NCBI RefSeq assembly: GCF_015351595.1
Contig: NZ_JADKPT010000017.1
Coordinates: forward strand, 33,195-97,194
Reading direction: 5' to 3'
Length of the DNA: 64,000 bases
From: Flavobacterium sp. LC2016-12
GTDB lineage: Bacteria; Bacteroidota; Bacteroidia; Flavobacteriales; Flavobacteriaceae
Part shown: positions 8,681 through 16,295 of the stretch, in pieces
Numbering within the stretch: the first letter of the stretch is position 1
Layout: each line of letters opens with the position of its first letter
Notes under the pieces: generated by a model
What the model saw: the letters and a program-made list of their open reading frames with translations, nothing else
The model's database searches: none
What the model was told of the DNA's origin: nothing
Made by a program: the position numbers and the translations under genes

Positions 8681-9238
8681 TTAAATGATTTTTATCTTAA
8701 AATATTCATTTACGAATGATAAAATAATTAGAAAAACCGAACAAAGTAAAAAGCTTATTAAATTAAATTTTAGACTAAAACCATGTCTCTTAGAGCTTTT
8801 ATAAGCTAAAAAGAAAAGAAAGCAAGAAACTAGAATTGAAAGTGTAAGCAATCCTATGCCTAATGAAAGACCGAGTCTTCCTTCGTCATTTGGACCTAAT
8901 AAATTGGCTAGACCTGCCCAAAATCGCATTGCAAACGGAAAAAGCAAAAACGGATATAATTCTTTTTTAGGGTATTTATTTAAAAGAAAATAAAAAAGGA
9001 TGGCTTGTAAAATGGTAAACAAAGGTCCAGCAAGCGTTACTGCATGAGTATGCCATTTTTGAATATAATTCCCTGAAATAGGGCCAGCAGAATTTAAGCT
9101 TGCATTCATATCGTTTCCAAGAATTTCTCCCATACTCCAATGTGCTAATTCATGAAATAAGGTGCTGAAAAAGACAGCACATAAAACTATTACAACGTAT
9201 TTTAAATCTATTTTATTGATGATGTTATTTTGGGTCAT
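8681..9238 (-). CDS. Miniature M50-like membrane metalloprotease
   Basis: A 185-residue multi-helix membrane protein. H29-E30-L31-A32-H33 is an HEXXH zinc motif inside the first helix; HAVTLAGPLFTI resembles the second conserved helix of site-2 proteases; NDEGRL (residues 117-122) is a candidate for the third zinc ligand, normally in an NxxPxxxxDG motif. These three marks in this order fit peptidase family M50 or a related integral-membrane zinc protein. The protein is shorter than standard RseP (about 450) and has no PDZ domain. The substrate is unknown. First gene of the 9238-7817 group. Confidence 0.72.
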   Translation of the reverse strand: MTQNNIINKIDLKYVVIVLCAVFFSTLFHELAHWSMGEILGNDMNASLNSAGPISGNYIQKWHTHAVTLAGPLFTILQAILFYFLLNKYPKKELYPFLLFPFAMRFWAGLANLLGPNDEGRLGLSLGIGLLTLSILVSCFLFFLAYKSSKRHGFSLKFNLISFLLCSVFLIILSFVNEYFKIKII

Positions 9239-9310
9239 TTTTGGTTTTGATAAGTTTTAATTGTGGCGAATATACAATATATTCTTACATATTAATTTCT
9301 TTTGAAACCG

Positions 9311-9409
9311 TGAGCGTTAGGGATAGCAGCGGAAAGCCCACAGCCTGACGAAGGAAGTGCGAGGACTTGCAGCGAATAGCCCGACCGGAGGGAACGCCCA
9401 AAAAATTAT
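9311..9409. repeat. GC-richer structured intergenic element
   Basis: About 100 bp, clearly richer in G and C than its flanks, with blocks GCGTTAGGGATAGCAGCGG and GCAGCGAATAGCCCGACC, and ends GCGTT/AACGC that are reverse complements. The layout (arm with GATAGCAGCGGAAA, variable centre, arm with AGCGAATAGC) matches the reverse strand of the element at 28231-28317. It is not coding. Confidence 0.6.
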
Positions 9410-9469
9410 TCCCCTTCATATTATTATTTCACCGAAATTTGCAAAATAAAGTACTAAACCATAGAAATC

Positions 9470-9640
9470 ATGGCAAAAGGACCTGAAAAAAATACTAAGA
9501 ATAAGGCTTTACATACCAAATTGCTCAATCGGAAGAAAGCTAAACTTCAGGAAGAAAAGAGAGAACGTGCCTTGCGTTTGAAAGCTTTAGTGGCAAAAAT
9601 GAACGAAAAAAAGGACACAGACGGAGCTGAAGGCATATAA
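9470..9640 (+). CDS. Small basic coiled-coil protein, 56 residues
   Basis: An ATG at 9470 opens a 56-codon frame ending TAA at 9640: MAKGPEKNTKNKALHT, then KLLNRKKAKLQEEKRERALR, then a short acidic tail. It is strongly helical with Lys/Arg/Glu heptads. The preceding ACCGAAATTTGCAAAATAAA resembles the sequence before the next gene (ACTGAAATTTGCAAATC, about 9675-9691). Family unknown; soluble and cytoplasmic. It could be a small nucleic-acid-binding or ribosome-associated protein, but this is only a guess from charge. Confidence 0.6.
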   Translation: MAKGPEKNTKNKALHTKLLNRKKAKLQEEKRERALRLKALVAKMNEKKDTDGAEGI

Positions 9641-9710
9641 AATCAGATTGTATTTCTTTTCTGTTTTTATTTAACTGAAATTTGCAAATCAATCTCAAAA
9701 CAAAAATCAA

Positions 9711-10253
9711 ATGGAGGAATTCGGTAGAATAATAGTTTCTGAAACGGCAATGAATAGTGAAAATCTTCATGATGTGATTCATTCTAATATTTCGGTTATC
9801 AATTTAATGCGTGAGGAAGGTGTCGATGACGAATTTATTCACCCAGATGCTTTGATGAGTTATTATCTGGATTATTACTGGTCGCAATATGCCGAAGGGA
9901 ATTTTGCGCAGTTTGTTTATAAATCAGGTTGGAATAAAGAACTAAACGAATTGATCGAAGAAGGCCTGACTTTGCTTGGCGCCGAAAAACACCTGGAATT
10001 ATTTCAACAACAAAGCAAGAAAGTCAAATTGATGAGCAGCGTTAAGCTGAATAAATTTGTGAGTGGAAAATTCGAAGGTGTGAATCCGGTTCGCGATTCT
10101 TTGAATAATGATACTTTTTATGAACTCGAAGAAAACTTAGTTACGCTAAATGCTAATTTCCTGAAAAACCATCCTGATTTTGAAGTGCTTTCGGTAGACG
10201 ATATGTTTGCTACTTTGGAGGAATATGTTGGGCATGAGATTAAGAGAGCTTAA
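9711..10253 (+). CDS. DMP19/DUF4375-like protein
   Basis: A 180-residue soluble acidic protein. The central segment SYYLDYYWSQYAEGNFAQF followed by KSGW resembles the core of DUF4375/DMP19 proteins (tyrosine-rich helix, then N-G-F-x-Q-[FY]); the assignment is from this motif only. No catalytic residues are evident. It stands 70 bp after the small basic protein gene, so the two may be cotranscribed. A repeat-type palindrome begins directly after its stop codon. Confidence 0.68.
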   Translation: MEEFGRIIVSETAMNSENLHDVIHSNISVINLMREEGVDDEFIHPDALMSYYLDYYWSQYAEGNFAQFVYKSGWNKELNELIEEGLTLLGAEKHLELFQQQSKKVKLMSSVKLNKFVSGKFEGVNPVRDSLNNDTFYELEENLVTLNANFLKNHPDFEVLSVDDMFATLEEYVGHEIKRA

Positions 10254-10257
10254 TTAA

Positions 10258-10385
10258 TTTAACCGCAAAAAGTTTTACCACAGAGATTCACAAAGATTTT
10301 ACACAGAGATACACAAAGATTTTTTAAAATAGGTTTGTGTATCTCTGTGCTGGTTTTGTGAATCTCTGTGAAATAATTCTACTCT
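10258..10385. repeat. CACAGAGATTCACAAAG-type palindrome
   Basis: Left part: CCACAGAGATTCACAAAG and ACACAGAGATACACAAAG. Right part: TTTGTGTATCTCTGTG and TTTTGTGAATCTCTGTG. The two halves pair to give a long imperfect hairpin after the DMP19-like gene. Related copies occur near 3868, 13838, 31174 and 49670. Confidence 0.8.
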
Positions 10386-10446
10386 CAATTACTTGTTTTT
10401 GAATTAATTGAATTAATTTTAGTTCTGGATAAACATTTCTTTATTT

Positions 10447-11013
10447 ATGGAAGAACTAACGCATATCAAATCGATTATTGGGATTATTCTTGGGTTGAGT
10501 CTAACGCATCTTATAAAAGGATCGGTTATTTTTATTCAACATCCCGGACGAAAGAAAGTCTATTTTGTGCACTCGCTTTGGGTATTTTATGTTTTTTTGC
10601 TGATTATTCATTTCTGGTGGTGGGAGTTTAATCTCAAATTGATAACCGAATGGTATTTTATAGATTACTTCTTTATCATCTGTTATATTCTGATTTACTA
10701 TTTGCTGTGCGCTATTTTGTATCCGGATGACTTAGTCGATTATACGGGTTATGAAGATTATTTTTATTCTCGTAAAAACTGGTTTTTTGCGATTCTGGCC
10801 ATTGGTTTTATTGCAGATATGATTGATACAGCTATCAAAGGCGGCAACTACTTTTTATACAATCAAACAGAATATTATGTCAGGATCGCGACACATGTTG
10901 CACTTTGTTTAGTGGCGATAAGAATTCATAATAAAACTTTCCATACTATTTTAGCGATACTTTTTATTGTTTATGAACTTTCTTATATCCTAAGATTATT
11001 TAATGTAGAGTAA
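10447..11013 (+). CDS. Multi-helix membrane protein, unknown function
   Basis: A 188-residue integral membrane protein with about six hydrophobic segments and many Trp and Tyr (HFWWWEFNLK, YFIDYFFIICYILIYYLL). Its start MEELTHIKSIIGIILGLSLTHLI is amphipathic, then membrane-spanning. No domain is recognised. It is flanked by a repeat palindrome upstream and a lipoprotein gene downstream and appears monocistronic. Confidence 0.75.
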   Translation: MEELTHIKSIIGIILGLSLTHLIKGSVIFIQHPGRKKVYFVHSLWVFYVFLLIIHFWWWEFNLKLITEWYFIDYFFIICYILIYYLLCAILYPDDLVDYTGYEDYFYSRKNWFFAILAIGFIADMIDTAIKGGNYFLYNQTEYYVRIATHVALCLVAIRIHNKTFHTILAILFIVYELSYILRLFNVE

Positions 11014-11109
11014 AAATGGTTTTTCGGTAATAATAATTTAAAAAATTGTATCAGGAATTGATTATATTTGTGAATATAACATTTTGAAAAATAACTAAAA
11101 ACTAAAGTC

Positions 11110-11469
11110 ATGAAAAAAACGGCTACAATTTTTTGTTTTGTTGCATTATTAACTTTAAATATCTCTTGCGGAAAAGATGATATTGAAAAAGGAATTGACT
11201 GTGTTGCTGAATCGATATATCAAAAAGTAAAACATACAGCAGATGCTACAGATTCTAAAAAGATCAATTTTTCAGTTGAATATACAGGGAGTAAAACATT
11301 AAAATCTGTAAAATGGACATTTGGTGATGGAACTCCATCTGTAGAAGGAGTAGCGGTTTCTCATACTTATAGTGCTGCAGGAACTTATTCTGTAAAAGCA
11401 GAGATCACTGTTCAGGAAGGAAAAGGTACATGTACATCATCTCCTGTAAAAAGTGTTACTGTAAATTAA
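11110..11469 (+). CDS. PKD-domain lipoprotein
   Basis: A 119-residue lipoprotein. The lipobox is LNISC with C20 as the lipidated residue, followed by GKDD. Residues about 55-118 form a single PKD domain, marked by WTFGDGTPS and SHTYSAAGTYSVK. PKD domains are beta-sandwich modules for surface protein or polysaccharide contact. The mature protein is little more than the domain, so it probably acts as a small surface adaptor. A hairpin terminator follows. Confidence 0.88.
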   Translation: MKKTATIFCFVALLTLNISCGKDDIEKGIDCVAESIYQKVKHTADATDSKKINFSVEYTGSKTLKSVKWTFGDGTPSVEGVAVSHTYSAAGTYSVKAEITVQEGKGTCTSSPVKSVTVN

Positions 11470-11477
11470 TACATTTA

Positions 11478-11524
11478 TTGAGCCTGTTAAATATCAATTT
11501 TTGATTTAAAAGGCTCAATTTTTG
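11478..11524 (+). terminator. Terminator of the PKD lipoprotein gene
   Basis: TTGAGCCTGTTAAAT pairs with ATTTAAAAGGCTCAA with one bulge; a short T-run follows. Confidence 0.7.
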
Positions 11525-11591
11525 ATTTGTAATTCTGCACACTCTTAAATTTCGCTTTTAATGATTTTTAGTTATTTAAAATAGATTTAAA

Positions 11592-13136
11592 ATGAGATAT
11601 AAATACGTGCAGTTATTGCTTTTCCTTCTTGTTGAAATTGGTTTTTCTCAAAATAAAATCAATCTTTTTTCGGAAATTAATTATAGTTCTATTCCAGCTG
11701 TTTCTTTAAATGATTATAAATCGGTTCAGGAACGTAACACTAGATTTCAAAATCCCAATATTGCTTTAGGAATTGCCATTTCGGGTGGTGGTTCGAGAGC
11801 GCAATTTTTTAGTATGGGCGTTCTTTTGGGTTTAGAGGAAATTCAGGAAAACTACCAACAACGCAACTTCTTAAATGAAATCGATTATTTCTCAACCGTT
11901 TCGGGTGGCTGTTATTCAGCAGGATATTATTTAACGATTCTAAAAAATAAACTCAATCACGACAATTGCACCTTTAATGAGTTTTATTTCTCCAAAGCCG
12001 ATGCATTTAAAGATTATGTAGATAAATCGGCTACGATTTTGTCACTCTTAAATAACAGTCGAAACGAAAAAGGCGATAAAATTTCGATGACTCAAAGGCT
12101 GGATTCGGAGATTCTACAATACGACAATACGGATCCTGATAATCCGAATAAGTTTTCAACTCAAATGTTGATGTCTGATTTTTTTGTTCCGAAAGAAAGT
12201 AAAAATACGCCATCTTTACCTATGATGGTAGCCAACGGAACGGCTTATAACAACGGAGAGCGTATTCCGTTTATGCCTCATATTATTCACGGTTTAAATT
12301 TAAATTCGTCTTTGGCGCCAAATAAATCTTCGATTCCATTAAATCATAATGAAGTCAATGATGGGTTTAATTTTCCCGTTACTTATGCTATTACGGCAAG
12401 CTCTGCTTTTCCGGGTGTTTTGCCAAAAGTGAAATTCGGCGTGAAAAATCAGCAAAAAATATTGTGCATTATAGATGGTGGTGCCTCAGATAATATGGGA
12501 TATAAAACTCTGGTAGAATTACTAAACAATGATTCTAAGGTAGATAATAAAAACAAGCGTGCTCTTTTTATTGATTGTTTGGGTCAGGGAAAAAAAGAAC
12601 CTTATATAAGTGACGAAAAGATTAAGCTGATTTCGCTTTTTGAAACCGCATCGCTATATACCGTTCAAACACGCTACATAACTTTTGACAGAGATGTCGA
12701 AAATTTGATGGAACGTTATAAAATTCCAGTTTCAAACTATCAGGTTATTGGTTTTACAACGCTTCGGGATCACTTATTAAAGATGGAGAAAGATCAGGAG
12801 TATGAAGATTTAGTAACCGAATTGAAAAATTCTGATGATGACTATTCGACCTGGCTTCGGTTTTATACTAATTTCAAGAAAGAATTGATTGATCAATTTG
12901 GAGAACTCAGTTTTACAAAAGATAAAGATGGCGAAGTGATTCTGGCTACGTTGAGCCGTGAGAAATTTAATGAATTAACAGCTAGTGAGATTCTTATTTT
13001 ATATGAATTTGCCTCTCATGTTCAAACCAAACTGCGAATTGCTCCTGAGGAAAGAGAGGTCTTACTACTTTCGGGCCGACTGGCAAGCTACTTAAAAGCA
13101 AACCAGCTTAAGGAATTATTAGTGGAACATAAGTAA
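11592..13136 (+). CDS. Exported patatin-like phospholipase
   Basis: A 514-residue protein with a weak signal peptide (MRYKYVQLLLFLLVEIGFSQ). The oxyanion loop SGGGSRA is at residues 64-70. The nucleophile elbow is VSGGCYSAG with S104, more like the cPLA2/SGG variant than the plain GTSGG. The catalytic aspartate is in DGGASDNMG near 295. All three patatin elements are present, so an active lipid acyl hydrolase is likely, acting in the periplasm or at the outer membrane. The roughly 200 residues after the Asp carry no recognised domain. Monocistronic. Confidence 0.87.
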   Translation: MRYKYVQLLLFLLVEIGFSQNKINLFSEINYSSIPAVSLNDYKSVQERNTRFQNPNIALGIAISGGGSRAQFFSMGVLLGLEEIQENYQQRNFLNEIDYFSTVSGGCYSAGYYLTILKNKLNHDNCTFNEFYFSKADAFKDYVDKSATILSLLNNSRNEKGDKISMTQRLDSEILQYDNTDPDNPNKFSTQMLMSDFFVPKESKNTPSLPMMVANGTAYNNGERIPFMPHIIHGLNLNSSLAPNKSSIPLNHNEVNDGFNFPVTYAITASSAFPGVLPKVKFGVKNQQKILCIIDGGASDNMGYKTLVELLNNDSKVDNKNKRALFIDCLGQGKKEPYISDEKIKLISLFETASLYTVQTRYITFDRDVENLMERYKIPVSNYQVIGFTTLRDHLLKMEKDQEYEDLVTELKNSDDDYSTWLRFYTNFKKELIDQFGELSFTKDKDGEVILATLSREKFNELTASEILILYEFASHVQTKLRIAPEEREVLLLSGRLASYLKANQLKELLVEHK

Positions 13137-13331
13137 AACGATTTAGATAGATTCGTTAAGAAAATACTTAATATTTTGTCCCCATGTTGTGGTATTGTAT
13201 ATTGTTTTTACGTAAATTTATGAAATAACTTACGAATTTCTAGAAATTATGTAAATCATCGATGAATTTGTGTAACACATCGGGAAAGCTTTAAAATTAA
13301 TTTAGCATTATTAATTTTAAAGAAATCAAAC

Positions 13332-13745
13332 ATGAAAACTAGAAGCTTATTACTCGCCTTAATACTTAGTATTGGATTATTTTCAACATCTTGCAGCAAT
13401 GATGATAATGAAGGGGAAACACTAATTCCGTTAGAAGGAAAATGGGATCTTAGTAAAACGGGGACTGTTATTGGCGGAACCGAACAATTAATAGATGCGC
13501 CAGAAAATCAAAGTGGATGTAGCAAAGATTATTTGGAACTAAAACTGGATAATACAGCACATGTCGGAGATTACGCTACAACTGAGTGTGCATTAACAGT
13601 TCAGTCAGGGATTTACTCCAGATCACACAATAATATAACTACAGTTATAAATGGTGTAACTAAAACTCAGGATATCGTAAATCTAACACTTAAAGAATTA
13701 AAAGTGAAAGATGCGGCCGGTATTATTACGGTTTATACAAGATAA
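13332..13745 (+). CDS. Lipocalin-like lipoprotein
   Basis: A 137-residue lipoprotein. The lipobox is LFSTSC with C21 lipidated, followed by SNDDNEGE, a typical Bacteroidota export-type tail. The mature part begins LEGKWDLSKTG, the usual first strand of lipocalin-like small lipoproteins, and continues with alternating strands. Function unknown; such proteins are abundant in this phylum. A strong terminator follows directly. Confidence 0.82.
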   Translation: MKTRSLLLALILSIGLFSTSCSNDDNEGETLIPLEGKWDLSKTGTVIGGTEQLIDAPENQSGCSKDYLELKLDNTAHVGDYATTECALTVQSGIYSRSHNNITTVINGVTKTQDIVNLTLKELKVKDAAGIITVYTR

Positions 13746-13792
13746 ATTATTTTATCCTATTTTGCTAAATCTCTTTATAGAATATTTAGCTA

Positions 13793-13829
13793 ACGGAAAC
13801 AGCTTGGGGGCTGTTTCCGTTTTTTTTTG
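13793..13829 (+). terminator. Terminator of the lipocalin-like gene
   Basis: ACGGAAACAGC pairs exactly with GCTGTTTCCGT around a short G-rich loop; a run of nine T follows. Confidence 0.9.
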
Positions 13830-13834
13830 TTTTT

Positions 13835-13950
13835 ATTCCGCAAAGAGACACAAAGATTCCACAATCCCGAAGCATCGGGACGCAAAGATTTGTAAAAAAG
13901 ACTTTGTGTCCCTCTGTGTAATTTTTGCGTATCTCTGTGGAATAACTTTT
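13835..13950. repeat. CACAGAG/CACAAAG-type palindrome
   Basis: TTATTCCGCAAAGAGACACA on the left is answered by TATCTCTGTGGAATAA on the right, with ACAAAGATT...GACTTTGTGTC in between. The result is a long imperfect hairpin between the lipocalin-like gene and serS. Two spurious overlapping frames run through it. Confidence 0.75.
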
Positions 13951-13988
13951 TAGGCTAAACTTTGTCGTAATCTTAGCAAACATTTCCT

Positions 13989-13996
13989 TAAATTTG
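13989..13996 (+). promoter_or_regulatory. Putative -7 box for serS
   Basis: TAAATTTG matches the Bacteroidota TAnnTTTG -7 consensus. Transcription would start around 14003, which supports the serS start at 14036 and excludes the longer frame beginning at 13994. No well-spaced TTG -33 box is seen. Confidence 0.4.
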
Positions 13997-14035
13997 CTTC
14001 CTTTATATAAAAATACTAGTTATAAACACAAAGCT

Positions 14036-15307
14036 ATGTTACAAATCGCATTTATTAGAGAGAATCAGGAGAAAGTAATCAAGGCTTTAGCAAAACGAAA
14101 TATCGATGCTAAAAGCGTTGTTGAAGAAGTGGTGCAACTAGACGAAAATCGTCGCGCAACACAAGTTGAATTAGACAACACTTTAGCTGAATCTAATAAA
14201 TTATCCAAAGATATAGGGGAATTGATGAAAGCAGGTGAGAAATCTAAAGCCGCAATCTTAAAAGAAAAAACAGTTTCCTTAAAAGAAAAAAGTAAAGAAT
14301 TAGGTGAAAAAGCAGAAGCTTTGGCAGCCGAATTAACGAATAAATTATACACATTACCAAACCTTCCGGCAGATATTGTTCCTGAAGGAAAAACTCCGGA
14401 CGACAATTTGAATGTTTTTGAGGAAGGTGATATTCCGGTTTTACACGCAGACGCACAGCCTCACTGGGAATTGGTAAAAAAATACGATATCATCGATTTT
14501 GAATTGGGTGTAAAAATTACAGGTGCTGGTTTTCCGGTTTACAAAGGAAAAGGTGCTCGTTTGCAACGTGCGTTAATCAATTATTTCTTAGATAAAAATA
14601 CGGCTGCAGGATATAATGAAGTACAGGTACCGCATTTGGTAAACGAAGCTTCAGGTTACGGAACAGGACAATTACCAGACAAAGAAGGACAAATGTATCA
14701 CTCAACAATTGACGATTTATATTTGATTCCAACTGCTGAGGTTCCGGTTACGAATTTATATCGTGATGTTATTTTAAACGAAAGCGAATTGCCGGTTTTA
14801 AACACGGCGTATACGCCATGTTTCCGCCGTGAAGCAGGTTCTTACGGAGCTCACGTTCGTGGATTAAACCGTTTGCACCAATTTGATAAAGTAGAAATTG
14901 TACGTATCGAACATCCGGATAATTCTTATGCCGCATTGGACGGAATGGTAGAGCATGTAAAAGATATTTTGAAAGAATTGAAATTGCCATACCGAGTTTT
15001 ACGTTTGTGCGGAGGAGATATGGGTTTCACATCAGCTTTGACTTACGATTTTGAAGTGTTTTCTACAGCGCAGGATCGTTGGCTAGAAATTAGTTCAGTT
15101 TCTAACTTTGAAACTTTCCAGGCAAATCGATTGAAATTACGTTTCAAAGACAAAGATGGTAAAAACCAATTGGCACACACGCTTAATGGAAGTTCATTGG
15201 CTTTGCCAAGAGTTTTAGCCGGAATTTTAGAAAATTACCAAACGCCGGAAGGAATCGTAATTCCAGAAGTTTTACGCCCTTACTGCGGATTTGATATTAT
15301 AAATTAA
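14036..15307 (+). CDS. serS: Seryl-tRNA synthetase
   Basis: Class II synthetase of 423 residues that charges tRNA-Ser (and tRNA-Sec where present). The start is set at the ATG at 14036 (MLQIAFIRENQEKV), the conserved N-terminus; an extra 14-codon extension would begin inside the promoter box. Residues about 25-110 form the long antiparallel coiled coil that grips the tRNA extra arm. Motif 2 is FRREAGSYGAHVRGLNRLHQ; motif 3 is the GSSLALPRVLAGILENYQ region near the C-terminus. It opens the serS-lgt-TPR stretch, though a terminator lies between serS and lgt. Confidence 0.97.
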   Translation: MLQIAFIRENQEKVIKALAKRNIDAKSVVEEVVQLDENRRATQVELDNTLAESNKLSKDIGELMKAGEKSKAAILKEKTVSLKEKSKELGEKAEALAAELTNKLYTLPNLPADIVPEGKTPDDNLNVFEEGDIPVLHADAQPHWELVKKYDIIDFELGVKITGAGFPVYKGKGARLQRALINYFLDKNTAAGYNEVQVPHLVNEASGYGTGQLPDKEGQMYHSTIDDLYLIPTAEVPVTNLYRDVILNESELPVLNTAYTPCFRREAGSYGAHVRGLNRLHQFDKVEIVRIEHPDNSYAALDGMVEHVKDILKELKLPYRVLRLCGGDMGFTSALTYDFEVFSTAQDRWLEISSVSNFETFQANRLKLRFKDKDGKNQLAHTLNGSSLALPRVLAGILENYQTPEGIVIPEVLRPYCGFDIIN

Positions 15308-15328
15308 GTTTATAGTTCTTAAGACTAA

Positions 15329-15365
15329 ACCTAACAGGTTTTAAAAACCTGTTAGGTTTTCTCGG
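15329..15365 (+). terminator. Terminator of serS
   Basis: AACCTAACAGGTTTT and AAAACCTGTTAGGTT form a long stem with a minimal loop, followed by T-rich sequence. Confidence 0.85.
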
Positions 15366-15404
15366 TTTTAACCCGGAACTTTAAATAAAAAAAATAACCA
15401 AGAG

Positions 15405-16238
15405 ATGAACGGAGTTTTAAATTGGAATGTGGATCCGGTTATTGTTATGATAACTGATAGTTTTCCTTTGAAATATTACGGAGCTCTTTTTGCTTCCGGA
15501 CTCTTACTGGGGTATTACATTGTCAGAAATATTTATAAAAAAGAGCAGCAGCCCTTAGATAATCTGGATAGTTTATTGGTTTATGTAATTGTAGGCACAA
15601 TTTTAGGAGCGCGATTGGGACATTGTTTTTTTTATGAACCTGATTATTTTTTCAAACATCCGATAGAAATACTTTTACCAATTCAGAAGATTGGTGGAGC
15701 CTATAAATTTGTTGGATTTCAGGGTTTAGCCAGCCATGGCGGTACAATTGGTGTTTTAATTGCTATAGTTTTATATTGCAGAAAATATAAAGTGAATTTT
15801 TTATGGTTGTTAGACAGAATGGCAATTGGAGTTCCGGTGACAGCTGCTTTTATCAGACTGGGTAATTTCATGAATTCTGAAATCTATGGAAAACCTACGA
15901 ATGGAAATTGGGGAGTTGTTTTTCAACGTGATGATTTGATTCCGAGGCATCCAACACAATTGTACGAGGCATTTTCCTATTTGCTGATTTTTGCTCTGTT
16001 ATTTTGGATGTATAAATCAGAAAAAATAAAACAAGCAAACGGTTTACTATTTGGAACTTTCTTAGCATTATTGTTTTTGGCCAGATTTTTAATTGAATTT
16101 TTCAAAGAAAATCAAGAGAGTTTTGAGAATAACATGTTGATCAACATGGGGCAAATTTTAAGTATCCCTTTTATTTTAATTGGCTTAACTTTGGTTATTT
16201 GGAAATCTAAAGAAAGAAAAGAATATACTGAAATTTGA
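15405..16238 (+). CDS. lgt: Prolipoprotein diacylglyceryl transferase
   Basis: A 277-residue inner-membrane enzyme that adds diacylglycerol from phosphatidylglycerol to the lipobox cysteine of prolipoproteins. About seven membrane helices are visible. Signatures: the early LKYYGALFASG, GARLGHCFFYEPD, the HGG turn in ASHGGTIG, the RLGNFMNSEIYG signature, and RHPTQLYEA. All essential Arg, Glu, His and Asn positions expected for Lgt are present. Its substrates in this window alone include the PKD, lipocalin-like, OmpA-type, DUF4270 and SGNH lipoproteins. Confidence 0.97.
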   Translation: MNGVLNWNVDPVIVMITDSFPLKYYGALFASGLLLGYYIVRNIYKKEQQPLDNLDSLLVYVIVGTILGARLGHCFFYEPDYFFKHPIEILLPIQKIGGAYKFVGFQGLASHGGTIGVLIAIVLYCRKYKVNFLWLLDRMAIGVPVTAAFIRLGNFMNSEIYGKPTNGNWGVVFQRDDLIPRHPTQLYEAFSYLLIFALLFWMYKSEKIKQANGLLFGTFLALLFLARFLIEFFKENQESFENNMLINMGQILSIPFILIGLTLVIWKSKERKEYTEI

Positions 16239-16295
16239 TATTTTTGAGTTCAGTTTTAAACTGCACACAAACTACAACTTAAAAAAAACTGAAAT

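Noticed and set aside
13711..13983. Overlapping plus and minus frames between the lipocalin-like gene and serS
   Set aside because: Both are built from the terminator and the repeat palindrome.
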